34,292 nucleotides of DNA, taken from assembly GCA_018674655.1 (NCBI GenBank), contig JABGZQ010000089.1:1-34292 (forward strand), read 5' to 3'. The notes beneath the pieces are model-generated. The model saw only the letters and a program-made list of their open reading frames with translations. It was not told the DNA's origin and ran no database searches. Shown in pieces: positions 26,186 to 34,292 of this stretch (the stretch's first letter is position 1; each line of letters starts with the position of its first letter). Both the position numbers and the translations under genes were made by a program. This DNA is from Fidelibacterota bacterium. GTDB lineage: Bacteria > Fidelibacterota > Marinisomatia > Marinisomatales > TCS55.

Positions 26186-29100
26186 GTTTTTACTTTATTT
26201 ATCACTATCCATTTTTTCATGGATGTACGCCCAGGAAGCATCCGGGCGTCAATTTCGACGGACAGGAATTCATAATGGAAACCTGGTCCGAACTGTATAT
26301 GGCAACTGGGGTGTTGTGGGGCAGCCCGGGAATAAAGGCCCACGCGGTGCATGGCTCCATGATAATAATGGTTATATCGGCGATGTTTCACCTATGGTAG
26401 GCGCAGAAATCACCACATTAGATACAGCGGGAAATCCTGTCAAATTTCATTCGGTCGTGATCTCTCCTGCAAATCGCCCCACTTCCACCGGGTTTGAAGA
26501 ATCGCCTGGAGGAAAATCCTGGAGTTTTGAACCCCGTGCCGGGTATTTCAACGAAAACCAGGAAAGCGTGGCAATGAGTACGGATAAAACCACGTGGCCG
26601 CCATTCTGGCCCGATAAGCAAAAGGATGGTGACGATCCCGGCTGGCGTGGATCATGGAATGGTTATTTTGGGAAAGATCTGCAAAATATTCAGCAAGAAA
26701 GTTTCTTTGTCATGGATGATAATAATGATGAAGAATTCAACTATCCACAATACAATAAATGGAACGTGGCTTTTAAACCCGATTCAACAAACCCAGCGCG
26801 GAATGGTCTTGGACTAGAGGTAAAAGTACGAGGCATGCAATGGCAGCAGTTTCTCGCTCAAGACGTTTTATTTTGGCTTTACGAGGTCACCAATACAAGT
26901 ACGGTGGATTACACCAACGTAGTTTTTGGTATGCTGGTTGGGACTTATGTGGGAGTAACCGGCTCTGATGACCGCCCACAGGAATATGACGATGACTGGT
27001 CATTTTTTGATGTAGAAAATGACATTACATACACAGGGGACTATGACAACAATGTAGATCGGAATCCCCGTTGGGTCGGTGATGTAGGCATGGTGGGATA
27101 TGCCTTTTTAGAAAGCCCTGGGAACCCATATGACGGCATCGATAACGATGGTGATTTTAATCTAATCTCAAGCGCCTCTGCGCCCCTTTTTGACGTAACC
27201 AGTTTTGATTCGATCCTCATTCAGCCCGGCCATGAAGTGGTATTGATTGATGAACAATACAACCGTAAAAAATATACTATTCCAAACCGCGATAGTGTAA
27301 TCGTGAAAACACGTGGCGCTACAATCGTGGTCTACCCCGGTAAAACTTATTTAATGGAAGGAAACATTGTTTACGACCTCAAGGGCAGAGAGCTTTCCAA
27401 TGAAAATGCCTTTGACGGTATTGACAATGACCTAGATGGGTTGGTGGATGAAAATTATTTTCTCCATTACAATCAGCGTCGAATCGAGCCGGATGGCACT
27501 GTTTTATTTGATACAATTAATCCTCGAGCTTATATCGATTATATTACCGGTTATGGTATTTTAAATACACTCATTGATGAGCGGCGTGATGACGGTATTG
27601 ATAATGATGGTGATTGGAATGCGGAATATGACGATCTAGGTGCAGATGGTATTGCCGAAACGGGTGACAATGGTGAATTGGACGGAAAACCAACATTGGG
27701 CGAACCCAACTTTGACCGTACTGATGTGGATGAATCGGATCAAATTGGATTAACCAGTTTTAACTATTTTTCCCCGGCAAACCTTTACCCTGCTAAAGAA
27801 GATGAAGAATTATGGGATCAGCTCAAACCCGGATATTTTGATGTGCCTTCATCCATTTCAAATGGGCAACCCATTGCCGGTGAGGATGGCGATTTTATTT
27901 ATGGCGCTGGGTATTTTCCCCTTAGAGCCGGTCAAACGGAGAGATTCTCCGTGGCTCTGGTCTATGGAAACGACCTGAAAGATCTGGTCAACAATAAAAA
28001 AACGGTTCAGGATATTTATAACAGCGATTATCGCTTTCCCCCACCGCCAAAAAAACCCACCATGACGGCTGTTCCCGGAGATGGAAAGGTAACCCTTTAT
28101 TGGAATCGTGTTGCGGAAGAAAGCCTTGATCCGGTAACTAAAGTTAAAGATTTCCAAGGATATAAAATTTATCGTGCCACTGACCCAAATTTTAATGATG
28201 TGAGAAATATCACCGATGCCAACGGTCTGATACAGGGATATAGTACCCTTACCCAATTCGATAAAAAAGACGGTATCAGTGGATATTTTTATCCATCTCC
28301 TAACCTGTTTCAAGATACAAAAGGATATACTTATTACCTTGGCAGTGAAACAGGGTTGGTTCATTCTTTTGTGGATGAAAATGTCCAAAACGGACGAACC
28401 TATTATTATGCACTGGTCGCTTACGATCATGGTGATCAAGCGAAAGATATTTTTCCATCGGAGAATTCAAAATTCATTTCCGCCCTGCCCACTGGCGAGA
28501 TCATTACGGATCAAAATACAGCTATTATCACACCCACTGCAAAATCGGCTGGTTTTACACTTAATGATACGATTCCACTTAATCATACCGGTCCGGGGAC
28601 TGGCTCACTTGCTATCAATATCATGGATGAAAAAAGCCTCACTGGCCATCAATACCAAATCAAATTCTTTGATACAGCCACCGATGGCATTGATAATGAC
28701 CAAGATTGGGATCTTCTTACGGATGACGTTGGCACTGATGGTCTGGCAGGAACCAATGATCCTGATGGAACCGAAAACAATGGCAAACCGAATTATGGTG
28801 AACCGAACTTTGACTGGTTTGATGATGAGGAATATATGCCTGTCACAACCATGTATAGTATAAAAGATCTAGATCCTTTAACCGAATCGTTTACGCCCAA
28901 CGACACATTCCGGGTGCAGCTCAGTAAGAAAAACATCATACCTTCTTCGGTTAAATTGGTGAATAGCATCGGGGCAGAAATACCCGCATCAGATTATGAG
29001 ATTGATTATGCAAGGGGTCGAATCCGGGCTGCAAGTCAAGGCTCTCTTGGAAATGATGATCATGAATTAACCTTTAATTATTATCCCATTTATAAAAATC

Positions 29101-30092
29101 CCTACATCCATGAATCGGTATGGACGAACCCCAACCAGTTACCTTACGTGCCGGAGCATAAAGATTCGGATATATTTGATGGCTTGTCCATTCAATTCAA
29201 CAATGACTGGTTCATCACGGCTAAAGAAAAAGAAACCTATTGGTGGACAACTGAGGATGGATCAACCTGGTCCCAAAACCAGGCTGATTCAACACTGCAT
29301 TTTATAGTGAGTGCTTCGGATCTAGATACAAATTTTGATGGCAAAATTGACTTAAAGGCCATCCGGGTGCCCAATAAATATGCTGTCGTTTTTTCAGATC
29401 AATCCGATTTTGGTCAATCCTATCGATCTTTAATTGATCATTCAGCCGGGACAAAAACCAATTTTAAAGTGATGAATCTTACTGATAATGTAAATGTACC
29501 CTTCTATCTTTGGGATTATCCCCTAAGCCACAGGGGGAAGATAAATCCTTTCGATTACATTTATTTTTATGAAAAGGATTCAACGGGGATAGACCGATAT
29601 ACCTGGAATATTACCTTCGCTCTAAGGCAAGCCCAAGACCCTAAAACCAAATTGTATTTTGGTACGGGTGACACATTGTTTATTGATTTTTCTAAGCCAT
29701 TCAGGAATACGGATTCCTTTGTATTCCAAGGTCCTGCGCCTGAGGTTAATGCCCCCTTGGTTAAAAATGAGATGGGCGATATTCGTGTTGTCCCTAACCC
29801 TTATATCGTGGGACATAAATTTGAGTCTCCCCTGCCTCCGGGGATCACCAGCGGACGGGGTACACGAAAAGTTGAATTTCAGAATTTACCTTCGGATAGC
29901 CGCGTTCATATATTTACGACGCGTGGCCAACATCTGCGGACCATTAATCATTCCGGTGATATGCATACCGGCACCATTACGTGGGATCTAAAAACGAAAG
30001 AGAATCTCGATATTGCCTTTGGCGTTTATTACTACATCGTCGAATCAAAAACTGGTGGTAAGAAATCCGGAAAATTGGCGGTTATTAAATGA
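26175..30092 (+). CDS. Giant secreted protein with DGIDND repeats, FnIII domain and VVPNPY sorting tail
   Basis: ATG 26175 gives 1305 residues and the signal peptide MHSKFLLYLSLSIFSWMYAQ; it overlaps the receptor stop by 11 bases. Asp-rich calcium-binding-like loops of the type DGIDNDxD begin at residues 320, 414, 473 and 837; those at 473 and 837 belong to a duplicated segment of about 55 residues ending GEPNFDxxD. A fibronectin type III-like domain follows PPPPKKPTMTAVPGDGKVTLYWN... (about 618-720). The C-terminus (VVPNPYIVGHKF, then GVYYYIVESKTGGKKSGKLAVIK) is a sorting-tail-like beta-sandwich. Similar large proteins stand between a TonB receptor and a PorV-like protein in related genomes, so it may be a surface partner of the receptor, possibly in SusD's place. 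No catalytic motif was seen. Function unknown; surface location inferred. Confidence 0.8.
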   Translation: MHSKFLLYLSLSIFSWMYAQEASGRQFRRTGIHNGNLVRTVYGNWGVVGQPGNKGPRGAWLHDNNGYIGDVSPMVGAEITTLDTAGNPVKFHSVVISPANRPTSTGFEESPGGKSWSFEPRAGYFNENQESVAMSTDKTTWPPFWPDKQKDGDDPGWRGSWNGYFGKDLQNIQQESFFVMDDNNDEEFNYPQYNKWNVAFKPDSTNPARNGLGLEVKVRGMQWQQFLAQDVLFWLYEVTNTSTVDYTNVVFGMLVGTYVGVTGSDDRPQEYDDDWSFFDVENDITYTGDYDNNVDRNPRWVGDVGMVGYAFLESPGNPYDGIDNDGDFNLISSASAPLFDVTSFDSILIQPGHEVVLIDEQYNRKKYTIPNRDSVIVKTRGATIVVYPGKTYLMEGNIVYDLKGRELSNENAFDGIDNDLDGLVDENYFLHYNQRRIEPDGTVLFDTINPRAYIDYITGYGILNTLIDERRDDGIDNDGDWNAEYDDLGADGIAETGDNGELDGKPTLGEPNFDRTDVDESDQIGLTSFNYFSPANLYPAKEDEELWDQLKPGYFDVPSSISNGQPIAGEDGDFIYGAGYFPLRAGQTERFSVALVYGNDLKDLVNNKKTVQDIYNSDYRFPPPPKKPTMTAVPGDGKVTLYWNRVAEESLDPVTKVKDFQGYKIYRATDPNFNDVRNITDANGLIQGYSTLTQFDKKDGISGYFYPSPNLFQDTKGYTYYLGSETGLVHSFVDENVQNGRTYYYALVAYDHGDQAKDIFPSENSKFISALPTGEIITDQNTAIITPTAKSAGFTLNDTIPLNHTGPGTGSLAINIMDEKSLTGHQYQIKFFDTATDGIDNDQDWDLLTDDVGTDGLAGTNDPDGTENNGKPNYGEPNFDWFDDEEYMPVTTMYSIKDLDPLTESFTPNDTFRVQLSKKNIIPSSVKLVNSIGAEIPASDYEIDYARGRIRAASQGSLGNDDHELTFNYYPIYKNPYIHESVWTNPNQLPYVPEHKDSDIFDGLSIQFNNDWFITAKEKETYWWTTEDGSTWSQNQADSTLHFIVSASDLDTNFDGKIDLKAIRVPNKYAVVFSDQSDFGQSYRSLIDHSAGTKTNFKVMNLTDNVNVPFYLWDYPLSHRGKINPFDYIYFYEKDSTGIDRYTWNITFALRQAQDPKTKLYFGTGDTLFIDFSKPFRNTDSFVFQGPAPEVNAPLVKNEMGDIRVVPNPYIVGHKFESPLPPGITSGRGTRKVEFQNLPSDSRVHIFTTRGQHLRTINHSGDMHTGTITWDLKTKENLDIAFGVYYYIVESKTGGKKSGKLAVIK

Positions 30093-31084
30093 GAAAGTTT
30101 CTTATAGCTACTCTCTTGATTAGTCAGGTCCCGGCCCAATCTAAAGTTGGGTCTGCAGCGGCATCCTTTCTGGGAATTGGTGTGGGCGCGAGGGCTGTAG
30201 GCATGGGTGGCGCTTTTTCTGCTATGGGCGGGGATGCATCAACACTTTATTGGAATCCAGGTGCCTTAGCCAGGCTCAACAGGTCCGAAGCCATTTTATC
30301 CAAAGCCGATTGGTTGGTTGGGACCGACCTCCATTTACTATCTTCTGTCATACGGTTAAACACAACCCATTCAGTTGGATTTTATTTATCCCAATTGAAT
30401 CATGGCCGGGAGGAGATCACTGACCTGGATAACCAAAATGGCACAGGCCAATATTGGACAGCTTCAGATATCGTTTTGGGCTTTGCATATGGCCGAAATC
30501 TTTCTGACCGATTCTCTGTTGGCGGTATGGGGAAATATATTTCACAGCGAATTCATCATTCTTCCGCTTCCACCTTTGCTCTAGATCTGGGAATATTCTA
30601 TCAAACCAGTTCGGATAAGGTTCGGATCGGCATGTCCATTTCCAATTTTGGCTCTGACATGACTTTGGATGGAAAAGATCTTTATAAAAAAATAGATTTG
30701 GATCCGGACAATTCCGGCCACAACGAAGCATTGGTAGCCACACTCAAAACAGATCCATGGCCACTACCTTTATTTTTCCGCGTCGGTACTGCGGTAAAAG
30801 TGTTTGATCAAAAAAAATTAAATGTAACAGTCACCACTGATGCCTTCATCCCCAGCGATGATGTGGAAATGATCAATATCGGTGTTGAGACAGTCATTTC
30901 AGATCGGACTCGAATCCAAGTTGGATATAAAGGATTGGGGAATGCTGATAGTGAAGAAAGCTTTACCTTTGGCGCCGGTACGCAATTCTATGCGAGCGGA
31001 TTTGATATTCGCATGGACTATGCCATTCAATCCTTCGGGAAATTTGGCACAGTTCCTCATTTAAGTATTGCTTTTCTTTTTTAA
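30089..31084 (+). CDS. PorV/PorQ-family outer-membrane beta-barrel protein
   Basis: A 331-residue protein with a short signal peptide (residues 1-17, QVPAQ then SKVGSAA). The N-terminal GVGARAVGMGGAFSAMGGDASTLYWNPG (about 31-58) is the hallmark of the PorV/PorQ (UPF0164) family of FadL-like barrels, and alternating aromatic strands end in LSIAFLF. In Porphyromonas, PorV shuttles type IX cargo from the translocon to the attachment complex. Being encoded directly after, and coupled by ATGA overlap to, a sorting-tail protein suggests it handles that or other cargo of this locus (two more tailed proteins are encoded nearby). Whether it is a real PorV orthologue or a paralogue devoted to the locus cannot be decided here. 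Confidence 0.85.
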   Translation: MRKFLIATLLISQVPAQSKVGSAAASFLGIGVGARAVGMGGAFSAMGGDASTLYWNPGALARLNRSEAILSKADWLVGTDLHLLSSVIRLNTTHSVGFYLSQLNHGREEITDLDNQNGTGQYWTASDIVLGFAYGRNLSDRFSVGGMGKYISQRIHHSSASTFALDLGIFYQTSSDKVRIGMSISNFGSDMTLDGKDLYKKIDLDPDNSGHNEALVATLKTDPWPLPLFFRVGTAVKVFDQKKLNVTVTTDAFIPSDDVEMINIGVETVISDRTRIQVGYKGLGNADSEESFTFGAGTQFYASGFDIRMDYAIQSFGKFGTVPHLSIAFLF

Positions 31085-31136
31085 TTATTTCCTTTTTTTT
31101 CTATAAAGGATGACCATATATTCGGATAACTTTATT

Positions 31137-31160
31137 TAGTGACTCTTACTTGCGTTACTA
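31137..31160. promoter_or_regulatory. Candidate TrmB-family operator before the last secreted protein
   Basis: Left half TAGTGACTCT, spacer TACT, right half TGCGTTACTA. The outer TAGT and ACTA are perfect; the inner core is partly degenerate compared with ACTCA/TGAGT. It lies 40-63 bases before the ATG at 31200, at nearly the same distance as the 9375 and 21525 sites from their genes. The gap after the PorV-like gene (31085-31199) therefore probably contains a separate promoter. Confidence 0.55.
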
Positions 31161-31199
31161 AATGTATTCGTTCAAATATATAAGATTGGAGAAATTCTT

Positions 31200-33863
31200 A
31201 TGAAGAAAACGTTAGGATTAATTAGTCTATTTTGTTGTTTGACTGTATCAGCACAGTCTTATGTTGGCAATGTTCTTGTCAATGCTGGATTCGAGGATAC
31301 CAGTGCCACAGGCAAGGCAAATTGGGGAGTCCATCCAACAACTTATGCAAGCTTTGCATACGAAGAGGTAGGTGTTACAATGTACGGATCCTCAAGACAA
31401 TATCCATCTTATTGGGGTAGTTGGGGCTTTAAGCTTTGGGGTCAATACAATGGCAGCGAAAATGAATCTAGCGTCTACCAAACTTTTACAGATGTTCCCG
31501 CAGGAAAACAGGTGGTTTTGTCCGGTGTCTCAATGACCTACAACGAAGATCGTATTAGAGGAGAGAACAAGGCATATCTATTTGTTAAAACATTTGATGC
31601 AAACTGGGGTAGTTATGCTGGTTCATTTTCCGATTCAATGGATGTGAATTCTCCGGCTGACGTTTGGACTCCACTGTCTGTCTCTCATACTATCCCTGCT
31701 GGTACTAAATATGTCCAAATCGGAATTGGTTATTATCAAAAAAGTAATGATGACCATGGTGGGTTATACTTTGATGATCTCGTCTCATATATAGGTGATA
31801 CCAAGGTTACAATGAATGTAAACACCTCTCATATTGAGGGGCTTACCCCCCGCGGTCCAGGTATGATGGTTGACCTACGGGGTGGAAGCGTTGGAGACGG
31901 AACAGGCGTTATTGCAAATCCTGCATGGGGACCTGGAACGAATCTCCGTTCTTCTGGCGGCGATAATTGGACTCTTGATATTGCTCTTGATAACAGCCTG
32001 GTTTACGATTTCAAATTTGGCGGCCATATTGCCAATTTGGATGGGACCGTATCAAGTTATTGGGAGAATGATCTTCCAGGAGCGTCATATAGCGGTGATA
32101 ATTTTAAGATGGATTTGTCATCTAACACCGAAGCGGCTACATCGATAACTCATTACTTGGGCCGTGGACCAAGCAACGATACACCGCCCTATACCGCCAC
32201 AGCTGACACAGTTGATATTTCATTTAGAGTTAACATGGGGTTAAATACTGATTTTAATCCTGATTCAGATGTGCTCTCTTTAGTAGGGCATTTCCCCCAA
32301 GGAGGCTCAGACAATATGTGGAGTCCGGGTACTTTTCAATTATCTCGGGTAGGTAGTAGTGACTATTGGCAATTCCATATGAAATTACCTCAAACTTATA
32401 TTGATACAGTGGATAAAGTGAACGCAAGTTGGGCGACCGGTGGATTACATATGTACCGTTTCGCAATCGGAGCAGACTGGAATAACTCAGAAAATCTGAA
32501 TGGCGCCTATCATGATGGTAATGAAAATAGGATTTTAATTCTGAACACGGCCATGAAAGACACCACGATACATTGGGTATGGTGGAACGATAAAGCACCA
32601 ACTCCTTTCACAGCATCCTCCAAAGTACCTTCACTAACTTTTCATACCAATATCGGTAAAGCTATCGCTAACAATGGTTGGGCCGATGGTGATCTTCTTT
32701 TGGTAAAATGGGGTTATGGAAAAACATCAGATAAAGTCCATGTGGATACTTTAGTTGCCGGTGTAGGTGGCGATTACAAAGTTACAATTTCTCCAACAGA
32801 TAGTGTTGCAATTGATGATTCCCTTGGAATGTATTACCAATACTACCGTGTAACCGGTGGTACTGAATACAGGGAAATTTTCTTCAACTTTGACACTACG
32901 TGGAAAGATGTATCTTTACAGGAACGTCGTTGGGCTCCCCTTAAAGGAAAAGGTGGCACTGATGTTTCTTTGGTTGATTATGTGGATTCCAAAACACATG
33001 GTCGTCGTTTCCCGATCTTCCGGAATGCGACCAAGGTTGATGCCAATGCTGCCGATTCTGATAGCCTTTTGGTTACATGGACAGCAGATCTACGACCTAT
33101 CTATTACCAGTTACTGTCTTATGGCAGTGATACGGCTGATTCTTTAGCTGGTATTCAAGGTGCTAAAACACTCTATTACAGCGATCGGGACAGTATATTC
33201 AGTTGGGGTGTTTGGATGAACGGTCCAGCCATTGGTGGATGGAATGCCCGTGGTGCATGGGGCTCAGGCCTCCGTGCAGACAGCCTTGCTAAAATGCATG
33301 ATGACGGTACCCATGGTGATGCAACAGCTGGCGACTCTGTCTATACGGTTCAGTTTAATTACCAAAAGAATTCTACTGACATTGGTATGGAATTCAAATT
33401 TGGTGTAAACGCTGAAGATAATGAGTCTGGATTTGGATTAAATCACATTGAGAATATTGATGTAAATAGTCCAACAGTTGTATCTCAATTTGGTTCAATT
33501 AATCCAAATCGCTACAATGCATGGAATTTTGACAGAGGACAACCGGGCAATTTAGCTGTTGAAGAATTGGCTGGAATTCCAGAAGTGTTTGAACTTTCAA
33601 ATAACTATCCAAACCCTTTCAATCCAACAACGAGTATTGAATTTAACATTCCGCTTGCCTCTGAAATATCTCTGACTATCTATAATGTCATGGGTCAAGA
33701 GGTGGCGAAAGTCCATAACGGCTTCGCACAACCGGGCGCTTATAAAGCAGTTTGGAATGGGCGGGACAACTTCGGGGAGAAAGCACCTAGCGGTATTTAC
33801 TTCTACGAATTAAAAGCCGAAAATCACTTCCACAAGGTTAAGAAAATGACCTTACTCAAATAA
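31200..33863 (+). CDS. Secreted probable glycan-binding protein with sorting tail
   Basis: An 887-residue protein with signal peptide MKKTLGLISLFCCLTVSAQ and a GGAG ribosome-binding site. Residues about 20-200 resemble a carbohydrate-binding jelly-roll (VLVNAGFEDTSATGKANWGV ... YFDDLVSYIG). At least three further beta-modules follow (about 205-310, 335-460, 475-570), one with VNMGLNTDFNPDSDVLSLVG and WSPGTFQLSRVG, reminiscent of starch-binding or SusE/SusF-like modules, with many exposed Trp. The C-terminus has NNYPNPFNPTTSIEF and SGIYFYELKAENHFHK...LLK, a type IX-like sorting tail. No glycosidase catalytic motif was recognised. It probably binds starch at the surface to hold substrate for the amylases. 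It has its own upstream operator-like site and a strong terminator after it, so it is a single-gene unit. Binding specificity is inferred from context. Confidence 0.75.
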   Translation: MKKTLGLISLFCCLTVSAQSYVGNVLVNAGFEDTSATGKANWGVHPTTYASFAYEEVGVTMYGSSRQYPSYWGSWGFKLWGQYNGSENESSVYQTFTDVPAGKQVVLSGVSMTYNEDRIRGENKAYLFVKTFDANWGSYAGSFSDSMDVNSPADVWTPLSVSHTIPAGTKYVQIGIGYYQKSNDDHGGLYFDDLVSYIGDTKVTMNVNTSHIEGLTPRGPGMMVDLRGGSVGDGTGVIANPAWGPGTNLRSSGGDNWTLDIALDNSLVYDFKFGGHIANLDGTVSSYWENDLPGASYSGDNFKMDLSSNTEAATSITHYLGRGPSNDTPPYTATADTVDISFRVNMGLNTDFNPDSDVLSLVGHFPQGGSDNMWSPGTFQLSRVGSSDYWQFHMKLPQTYIDTVDKVNASWATGGLHMYRFAIGADWNNSENLNGAYHDGNENRILILNTAMKDTTIHWVWWNDKAPTPFTASSKVPSLTFHTNIGKAIANNGWADGDLLLVKWGYGKTSDKVHVDTLVAGVGGDYKVTISPTDSVAIDDSLGMYYQYYRVTGGTEYREIFFNFDTTWKDVSLQERRWAPLKGKGGTDVSLVDYVDSKTHGRRFPIFRNATKVDANAADSDSLLVTWTADLRPIYYQLLSYGSDTADSLAGIQGAKTLYYSDRDSIFSWGVWMNGPAIGGWNARGAWGSGLRADSLAKMHDDGTHGDATAGDSVYTVQFNYQKNSTDIGMEFKFGVNAEDNESGFGLNHIENIDVNSPTVVSQFGSINPNRYNAWNFDRGQPGNLAVEELAGIPEVFELSNNYPNPFNPTTSIEFNIPLASEISLTIYNVMGQEVAKVHNGFAQPGAYKAVWNGRDNFGEKAPSGIYFYELKAENHFHKVKKMTLLK

Positions 33864-33891
33864 GAAGGAACGATACACTAGCGACGAAAAA

Positions 33892-33924
33892 GAGGCTCGG
33901 AAAACCGAGCCTCTTTTTTTTTAT
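33892..33924 (+). terminator. Strong Rho-independent terminator
   Basis: AGAGGCTCGG (33892-33901) and CCGAGCCTCT (33906-33915) form a perfect ten-pair stem around loop AAAA, followed by a run of T to 33924. It ends the secreted binding-protein transcript. An A-run before the stem (33888-33892) lets it also act for the convergent HAD gene on the minus strand. Confidence 0.95.
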
Positions 33925-33943
33925 AATATCTTTGTCTTTCCTT

Positions 33944-34292
33944 TTAGAAACTACCTTTTAACCAAAACAACATTTCGTTCAGGTTAGAAAAAACCGGTGC
34001 TCCTGTATTTTTCAATCGCTCTCGACTCACATGTCCATTGGCAACTAAAACACAATCTGCACCAATATAACAGGCCACTTCATAGTCGTGGGGGGTGTCC
34101 CCTATAAATAATACTTCATGGGGTCCATAATGCAATTCATCTACCCACGCCTTACCCACAATTTCTTTTCCGTAGGCATAATGGTTATCCTGCCCTATAA
34201 TTTTCATAAAATATTTTCCAATATCATGGTATTGTAAAATATCATCTAACATATCTTGGCTGGCAGCTGAAAGTAAGGATTGGGTTAACCCG
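33944..34292 (-). CDS. HAD-superfamily hydrolase (phosphoglycolate-phosphatase-like), 5' end outside window
   Basis: The frame is open from the window edge to the stop at 33944. An internal ATG at 34252 would start a short form, but the residues before it (GLTQSLLSAASQDM) continue the family pattern, so the true start lies outside. Motif II Ser (in LLSAAS), motif III Lys (GKEIVGKAW region) and motif IV FIGDTPHDYEVA (two acidic Mg2+ ligands) are visible; the nucleophile motif DxD is beyond the edge. The end, GADCVLVANGHVSRERL then LNEMLFWLKGSF, fits the phosphoglycolate phosphatase/pyrophosphatase-like branch. It removes phosphate from a small metabolite, not identifiable. It is separated from the alpha-glucan locus by the bidirectional terminator and is probably unrelated to it. 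Confidence 0.85.
   Translation of the reverse strand, partial: GLTQSLLSAASQDMLDDILQYHDIGKYFMKIIGQDNHYAYGKEIVGKAWVDELHYGPHEVLFIGDTPHDYEVACYIGADCVLVANGHVSRERLKNTGAPVFSNLNEMLFWLKGSF

Noticed and set aside
27858-28439. 193-codon open frame on the minus strand
   Set aside because: It lies within the giant secreted protein gene, has no recognisable domain, and is explained by the codon use of the real gene on the other strand.
28279-28863. 194-codon open frame on the plus strand in another frame of the giant protein gene
   Set aside because: Low-complexity Ile/Met/Leu-rich translation with no family features; a shadow of the Asp-rich repeats.
31085-31120. T-rich stretch after the PorV-like gene as a Rho-independent terminator
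   Set aside because: There is a T-run but no convincing GC stem before it; the evidence for a separate unit downstream is the operator-like site instead.
1-34292. A reassigned genetic code in which TGA is a sense codon throughout
   Set aside because: Long genes end cleanly at TGA at the expected family length (for example 30090-30092, with the next gene overlapping as ATGA), so TGA is a working stop here.

Overview
The window looks like a chromosomal piece from an uncultured marine bacterium of the Fibrobacteres-Chlorobi-Bacteroidetes (FCB) superphylum. Candidatus Neomarinimicrobiota (Marinimicrobia/SAR406) or a relative is the most likely source. The evidence is AT-rich DNA, secreted proteins ending in tails that begin NYPNPFNPT and finish in LLK, a giant protein with a VVPNPY tail encoded next to a PorV-like outer-membrane protein, and TonB-dependent receptors with carboxypeptidase-regulatory-like N-terminal domains. 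This assignment is inference from protein style; no rRNA or marker gene is present. TGA is a normal stop here (for example at 6572 and 30092).

Left part (1-9200). A partial outer-membrane receptor and a lipoprotein amidase lie on the minus strand. A tightly coupled plus-strand set follows: an M20 metallopeptidase, an APC amino-acid permease and an AhpD-like peroxidase-related protein. The AhpD-like gene has an in-frame TGA exactly where the second cysteine of the CxxC active site belongs, and the frame continues to a complete family C-terminus. The best reading is a 181-residue selenoprotein with a CxxU centre. A lipoprotein of unknown function and a secreted amidohydrolase converge on a small palindromic repeat.

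Right part (9400-33900) is one coherent alpha-glucan (starch/glycogen/maltodextrin) utilisation locus. A plus-strand secreted debranching-type GH13 enzyme faces a five-gene minus-strand operon: 4-alpha-glucanotransferase, alpha-glucan phosphorylase, sodium:solute symporter, secreted multidomain amylase with a sorting tail, and a GT-B glycosyltransferase. Upstream lies a TrmB-family regulator. Divergent from it is a four-gene plus-strand operon: GH13 amylase, TonB-dependent receptor, giant secreted protein with Ca-binding-type repeats, and PorV-like protein. A separately promoted secreted protein with probable glycan-binding modules and a sorting tail follows, ending in a strong terminator. A partial HAD-family phosphatase closes the window.

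Proposed working model (inference): amylases and binding proteins at the cell surface and in the periplasm cut and hold alpha-glucan; the TonB receptor imports oligosaccharides across the outer membrane, with no SusD seen; the symporter takes sugar across the inner membrane; the glucanotransferase and phosphorylase process it in the cytoplasm. A roughly palindromic 24-bp motif (ACTCA-N4-TGAGT core) stands before the debranching enzyme, the malQ operon, the regulator/amylase pair and the last secreted protein. It is a good candidate for the TrmB-family operator that ties the locus together.

No tRNA, rRNA, CRISPR array, transposase or integrase was recognised. No gene-free stretch exceeds 300 bases; the longest is 9190-9427.
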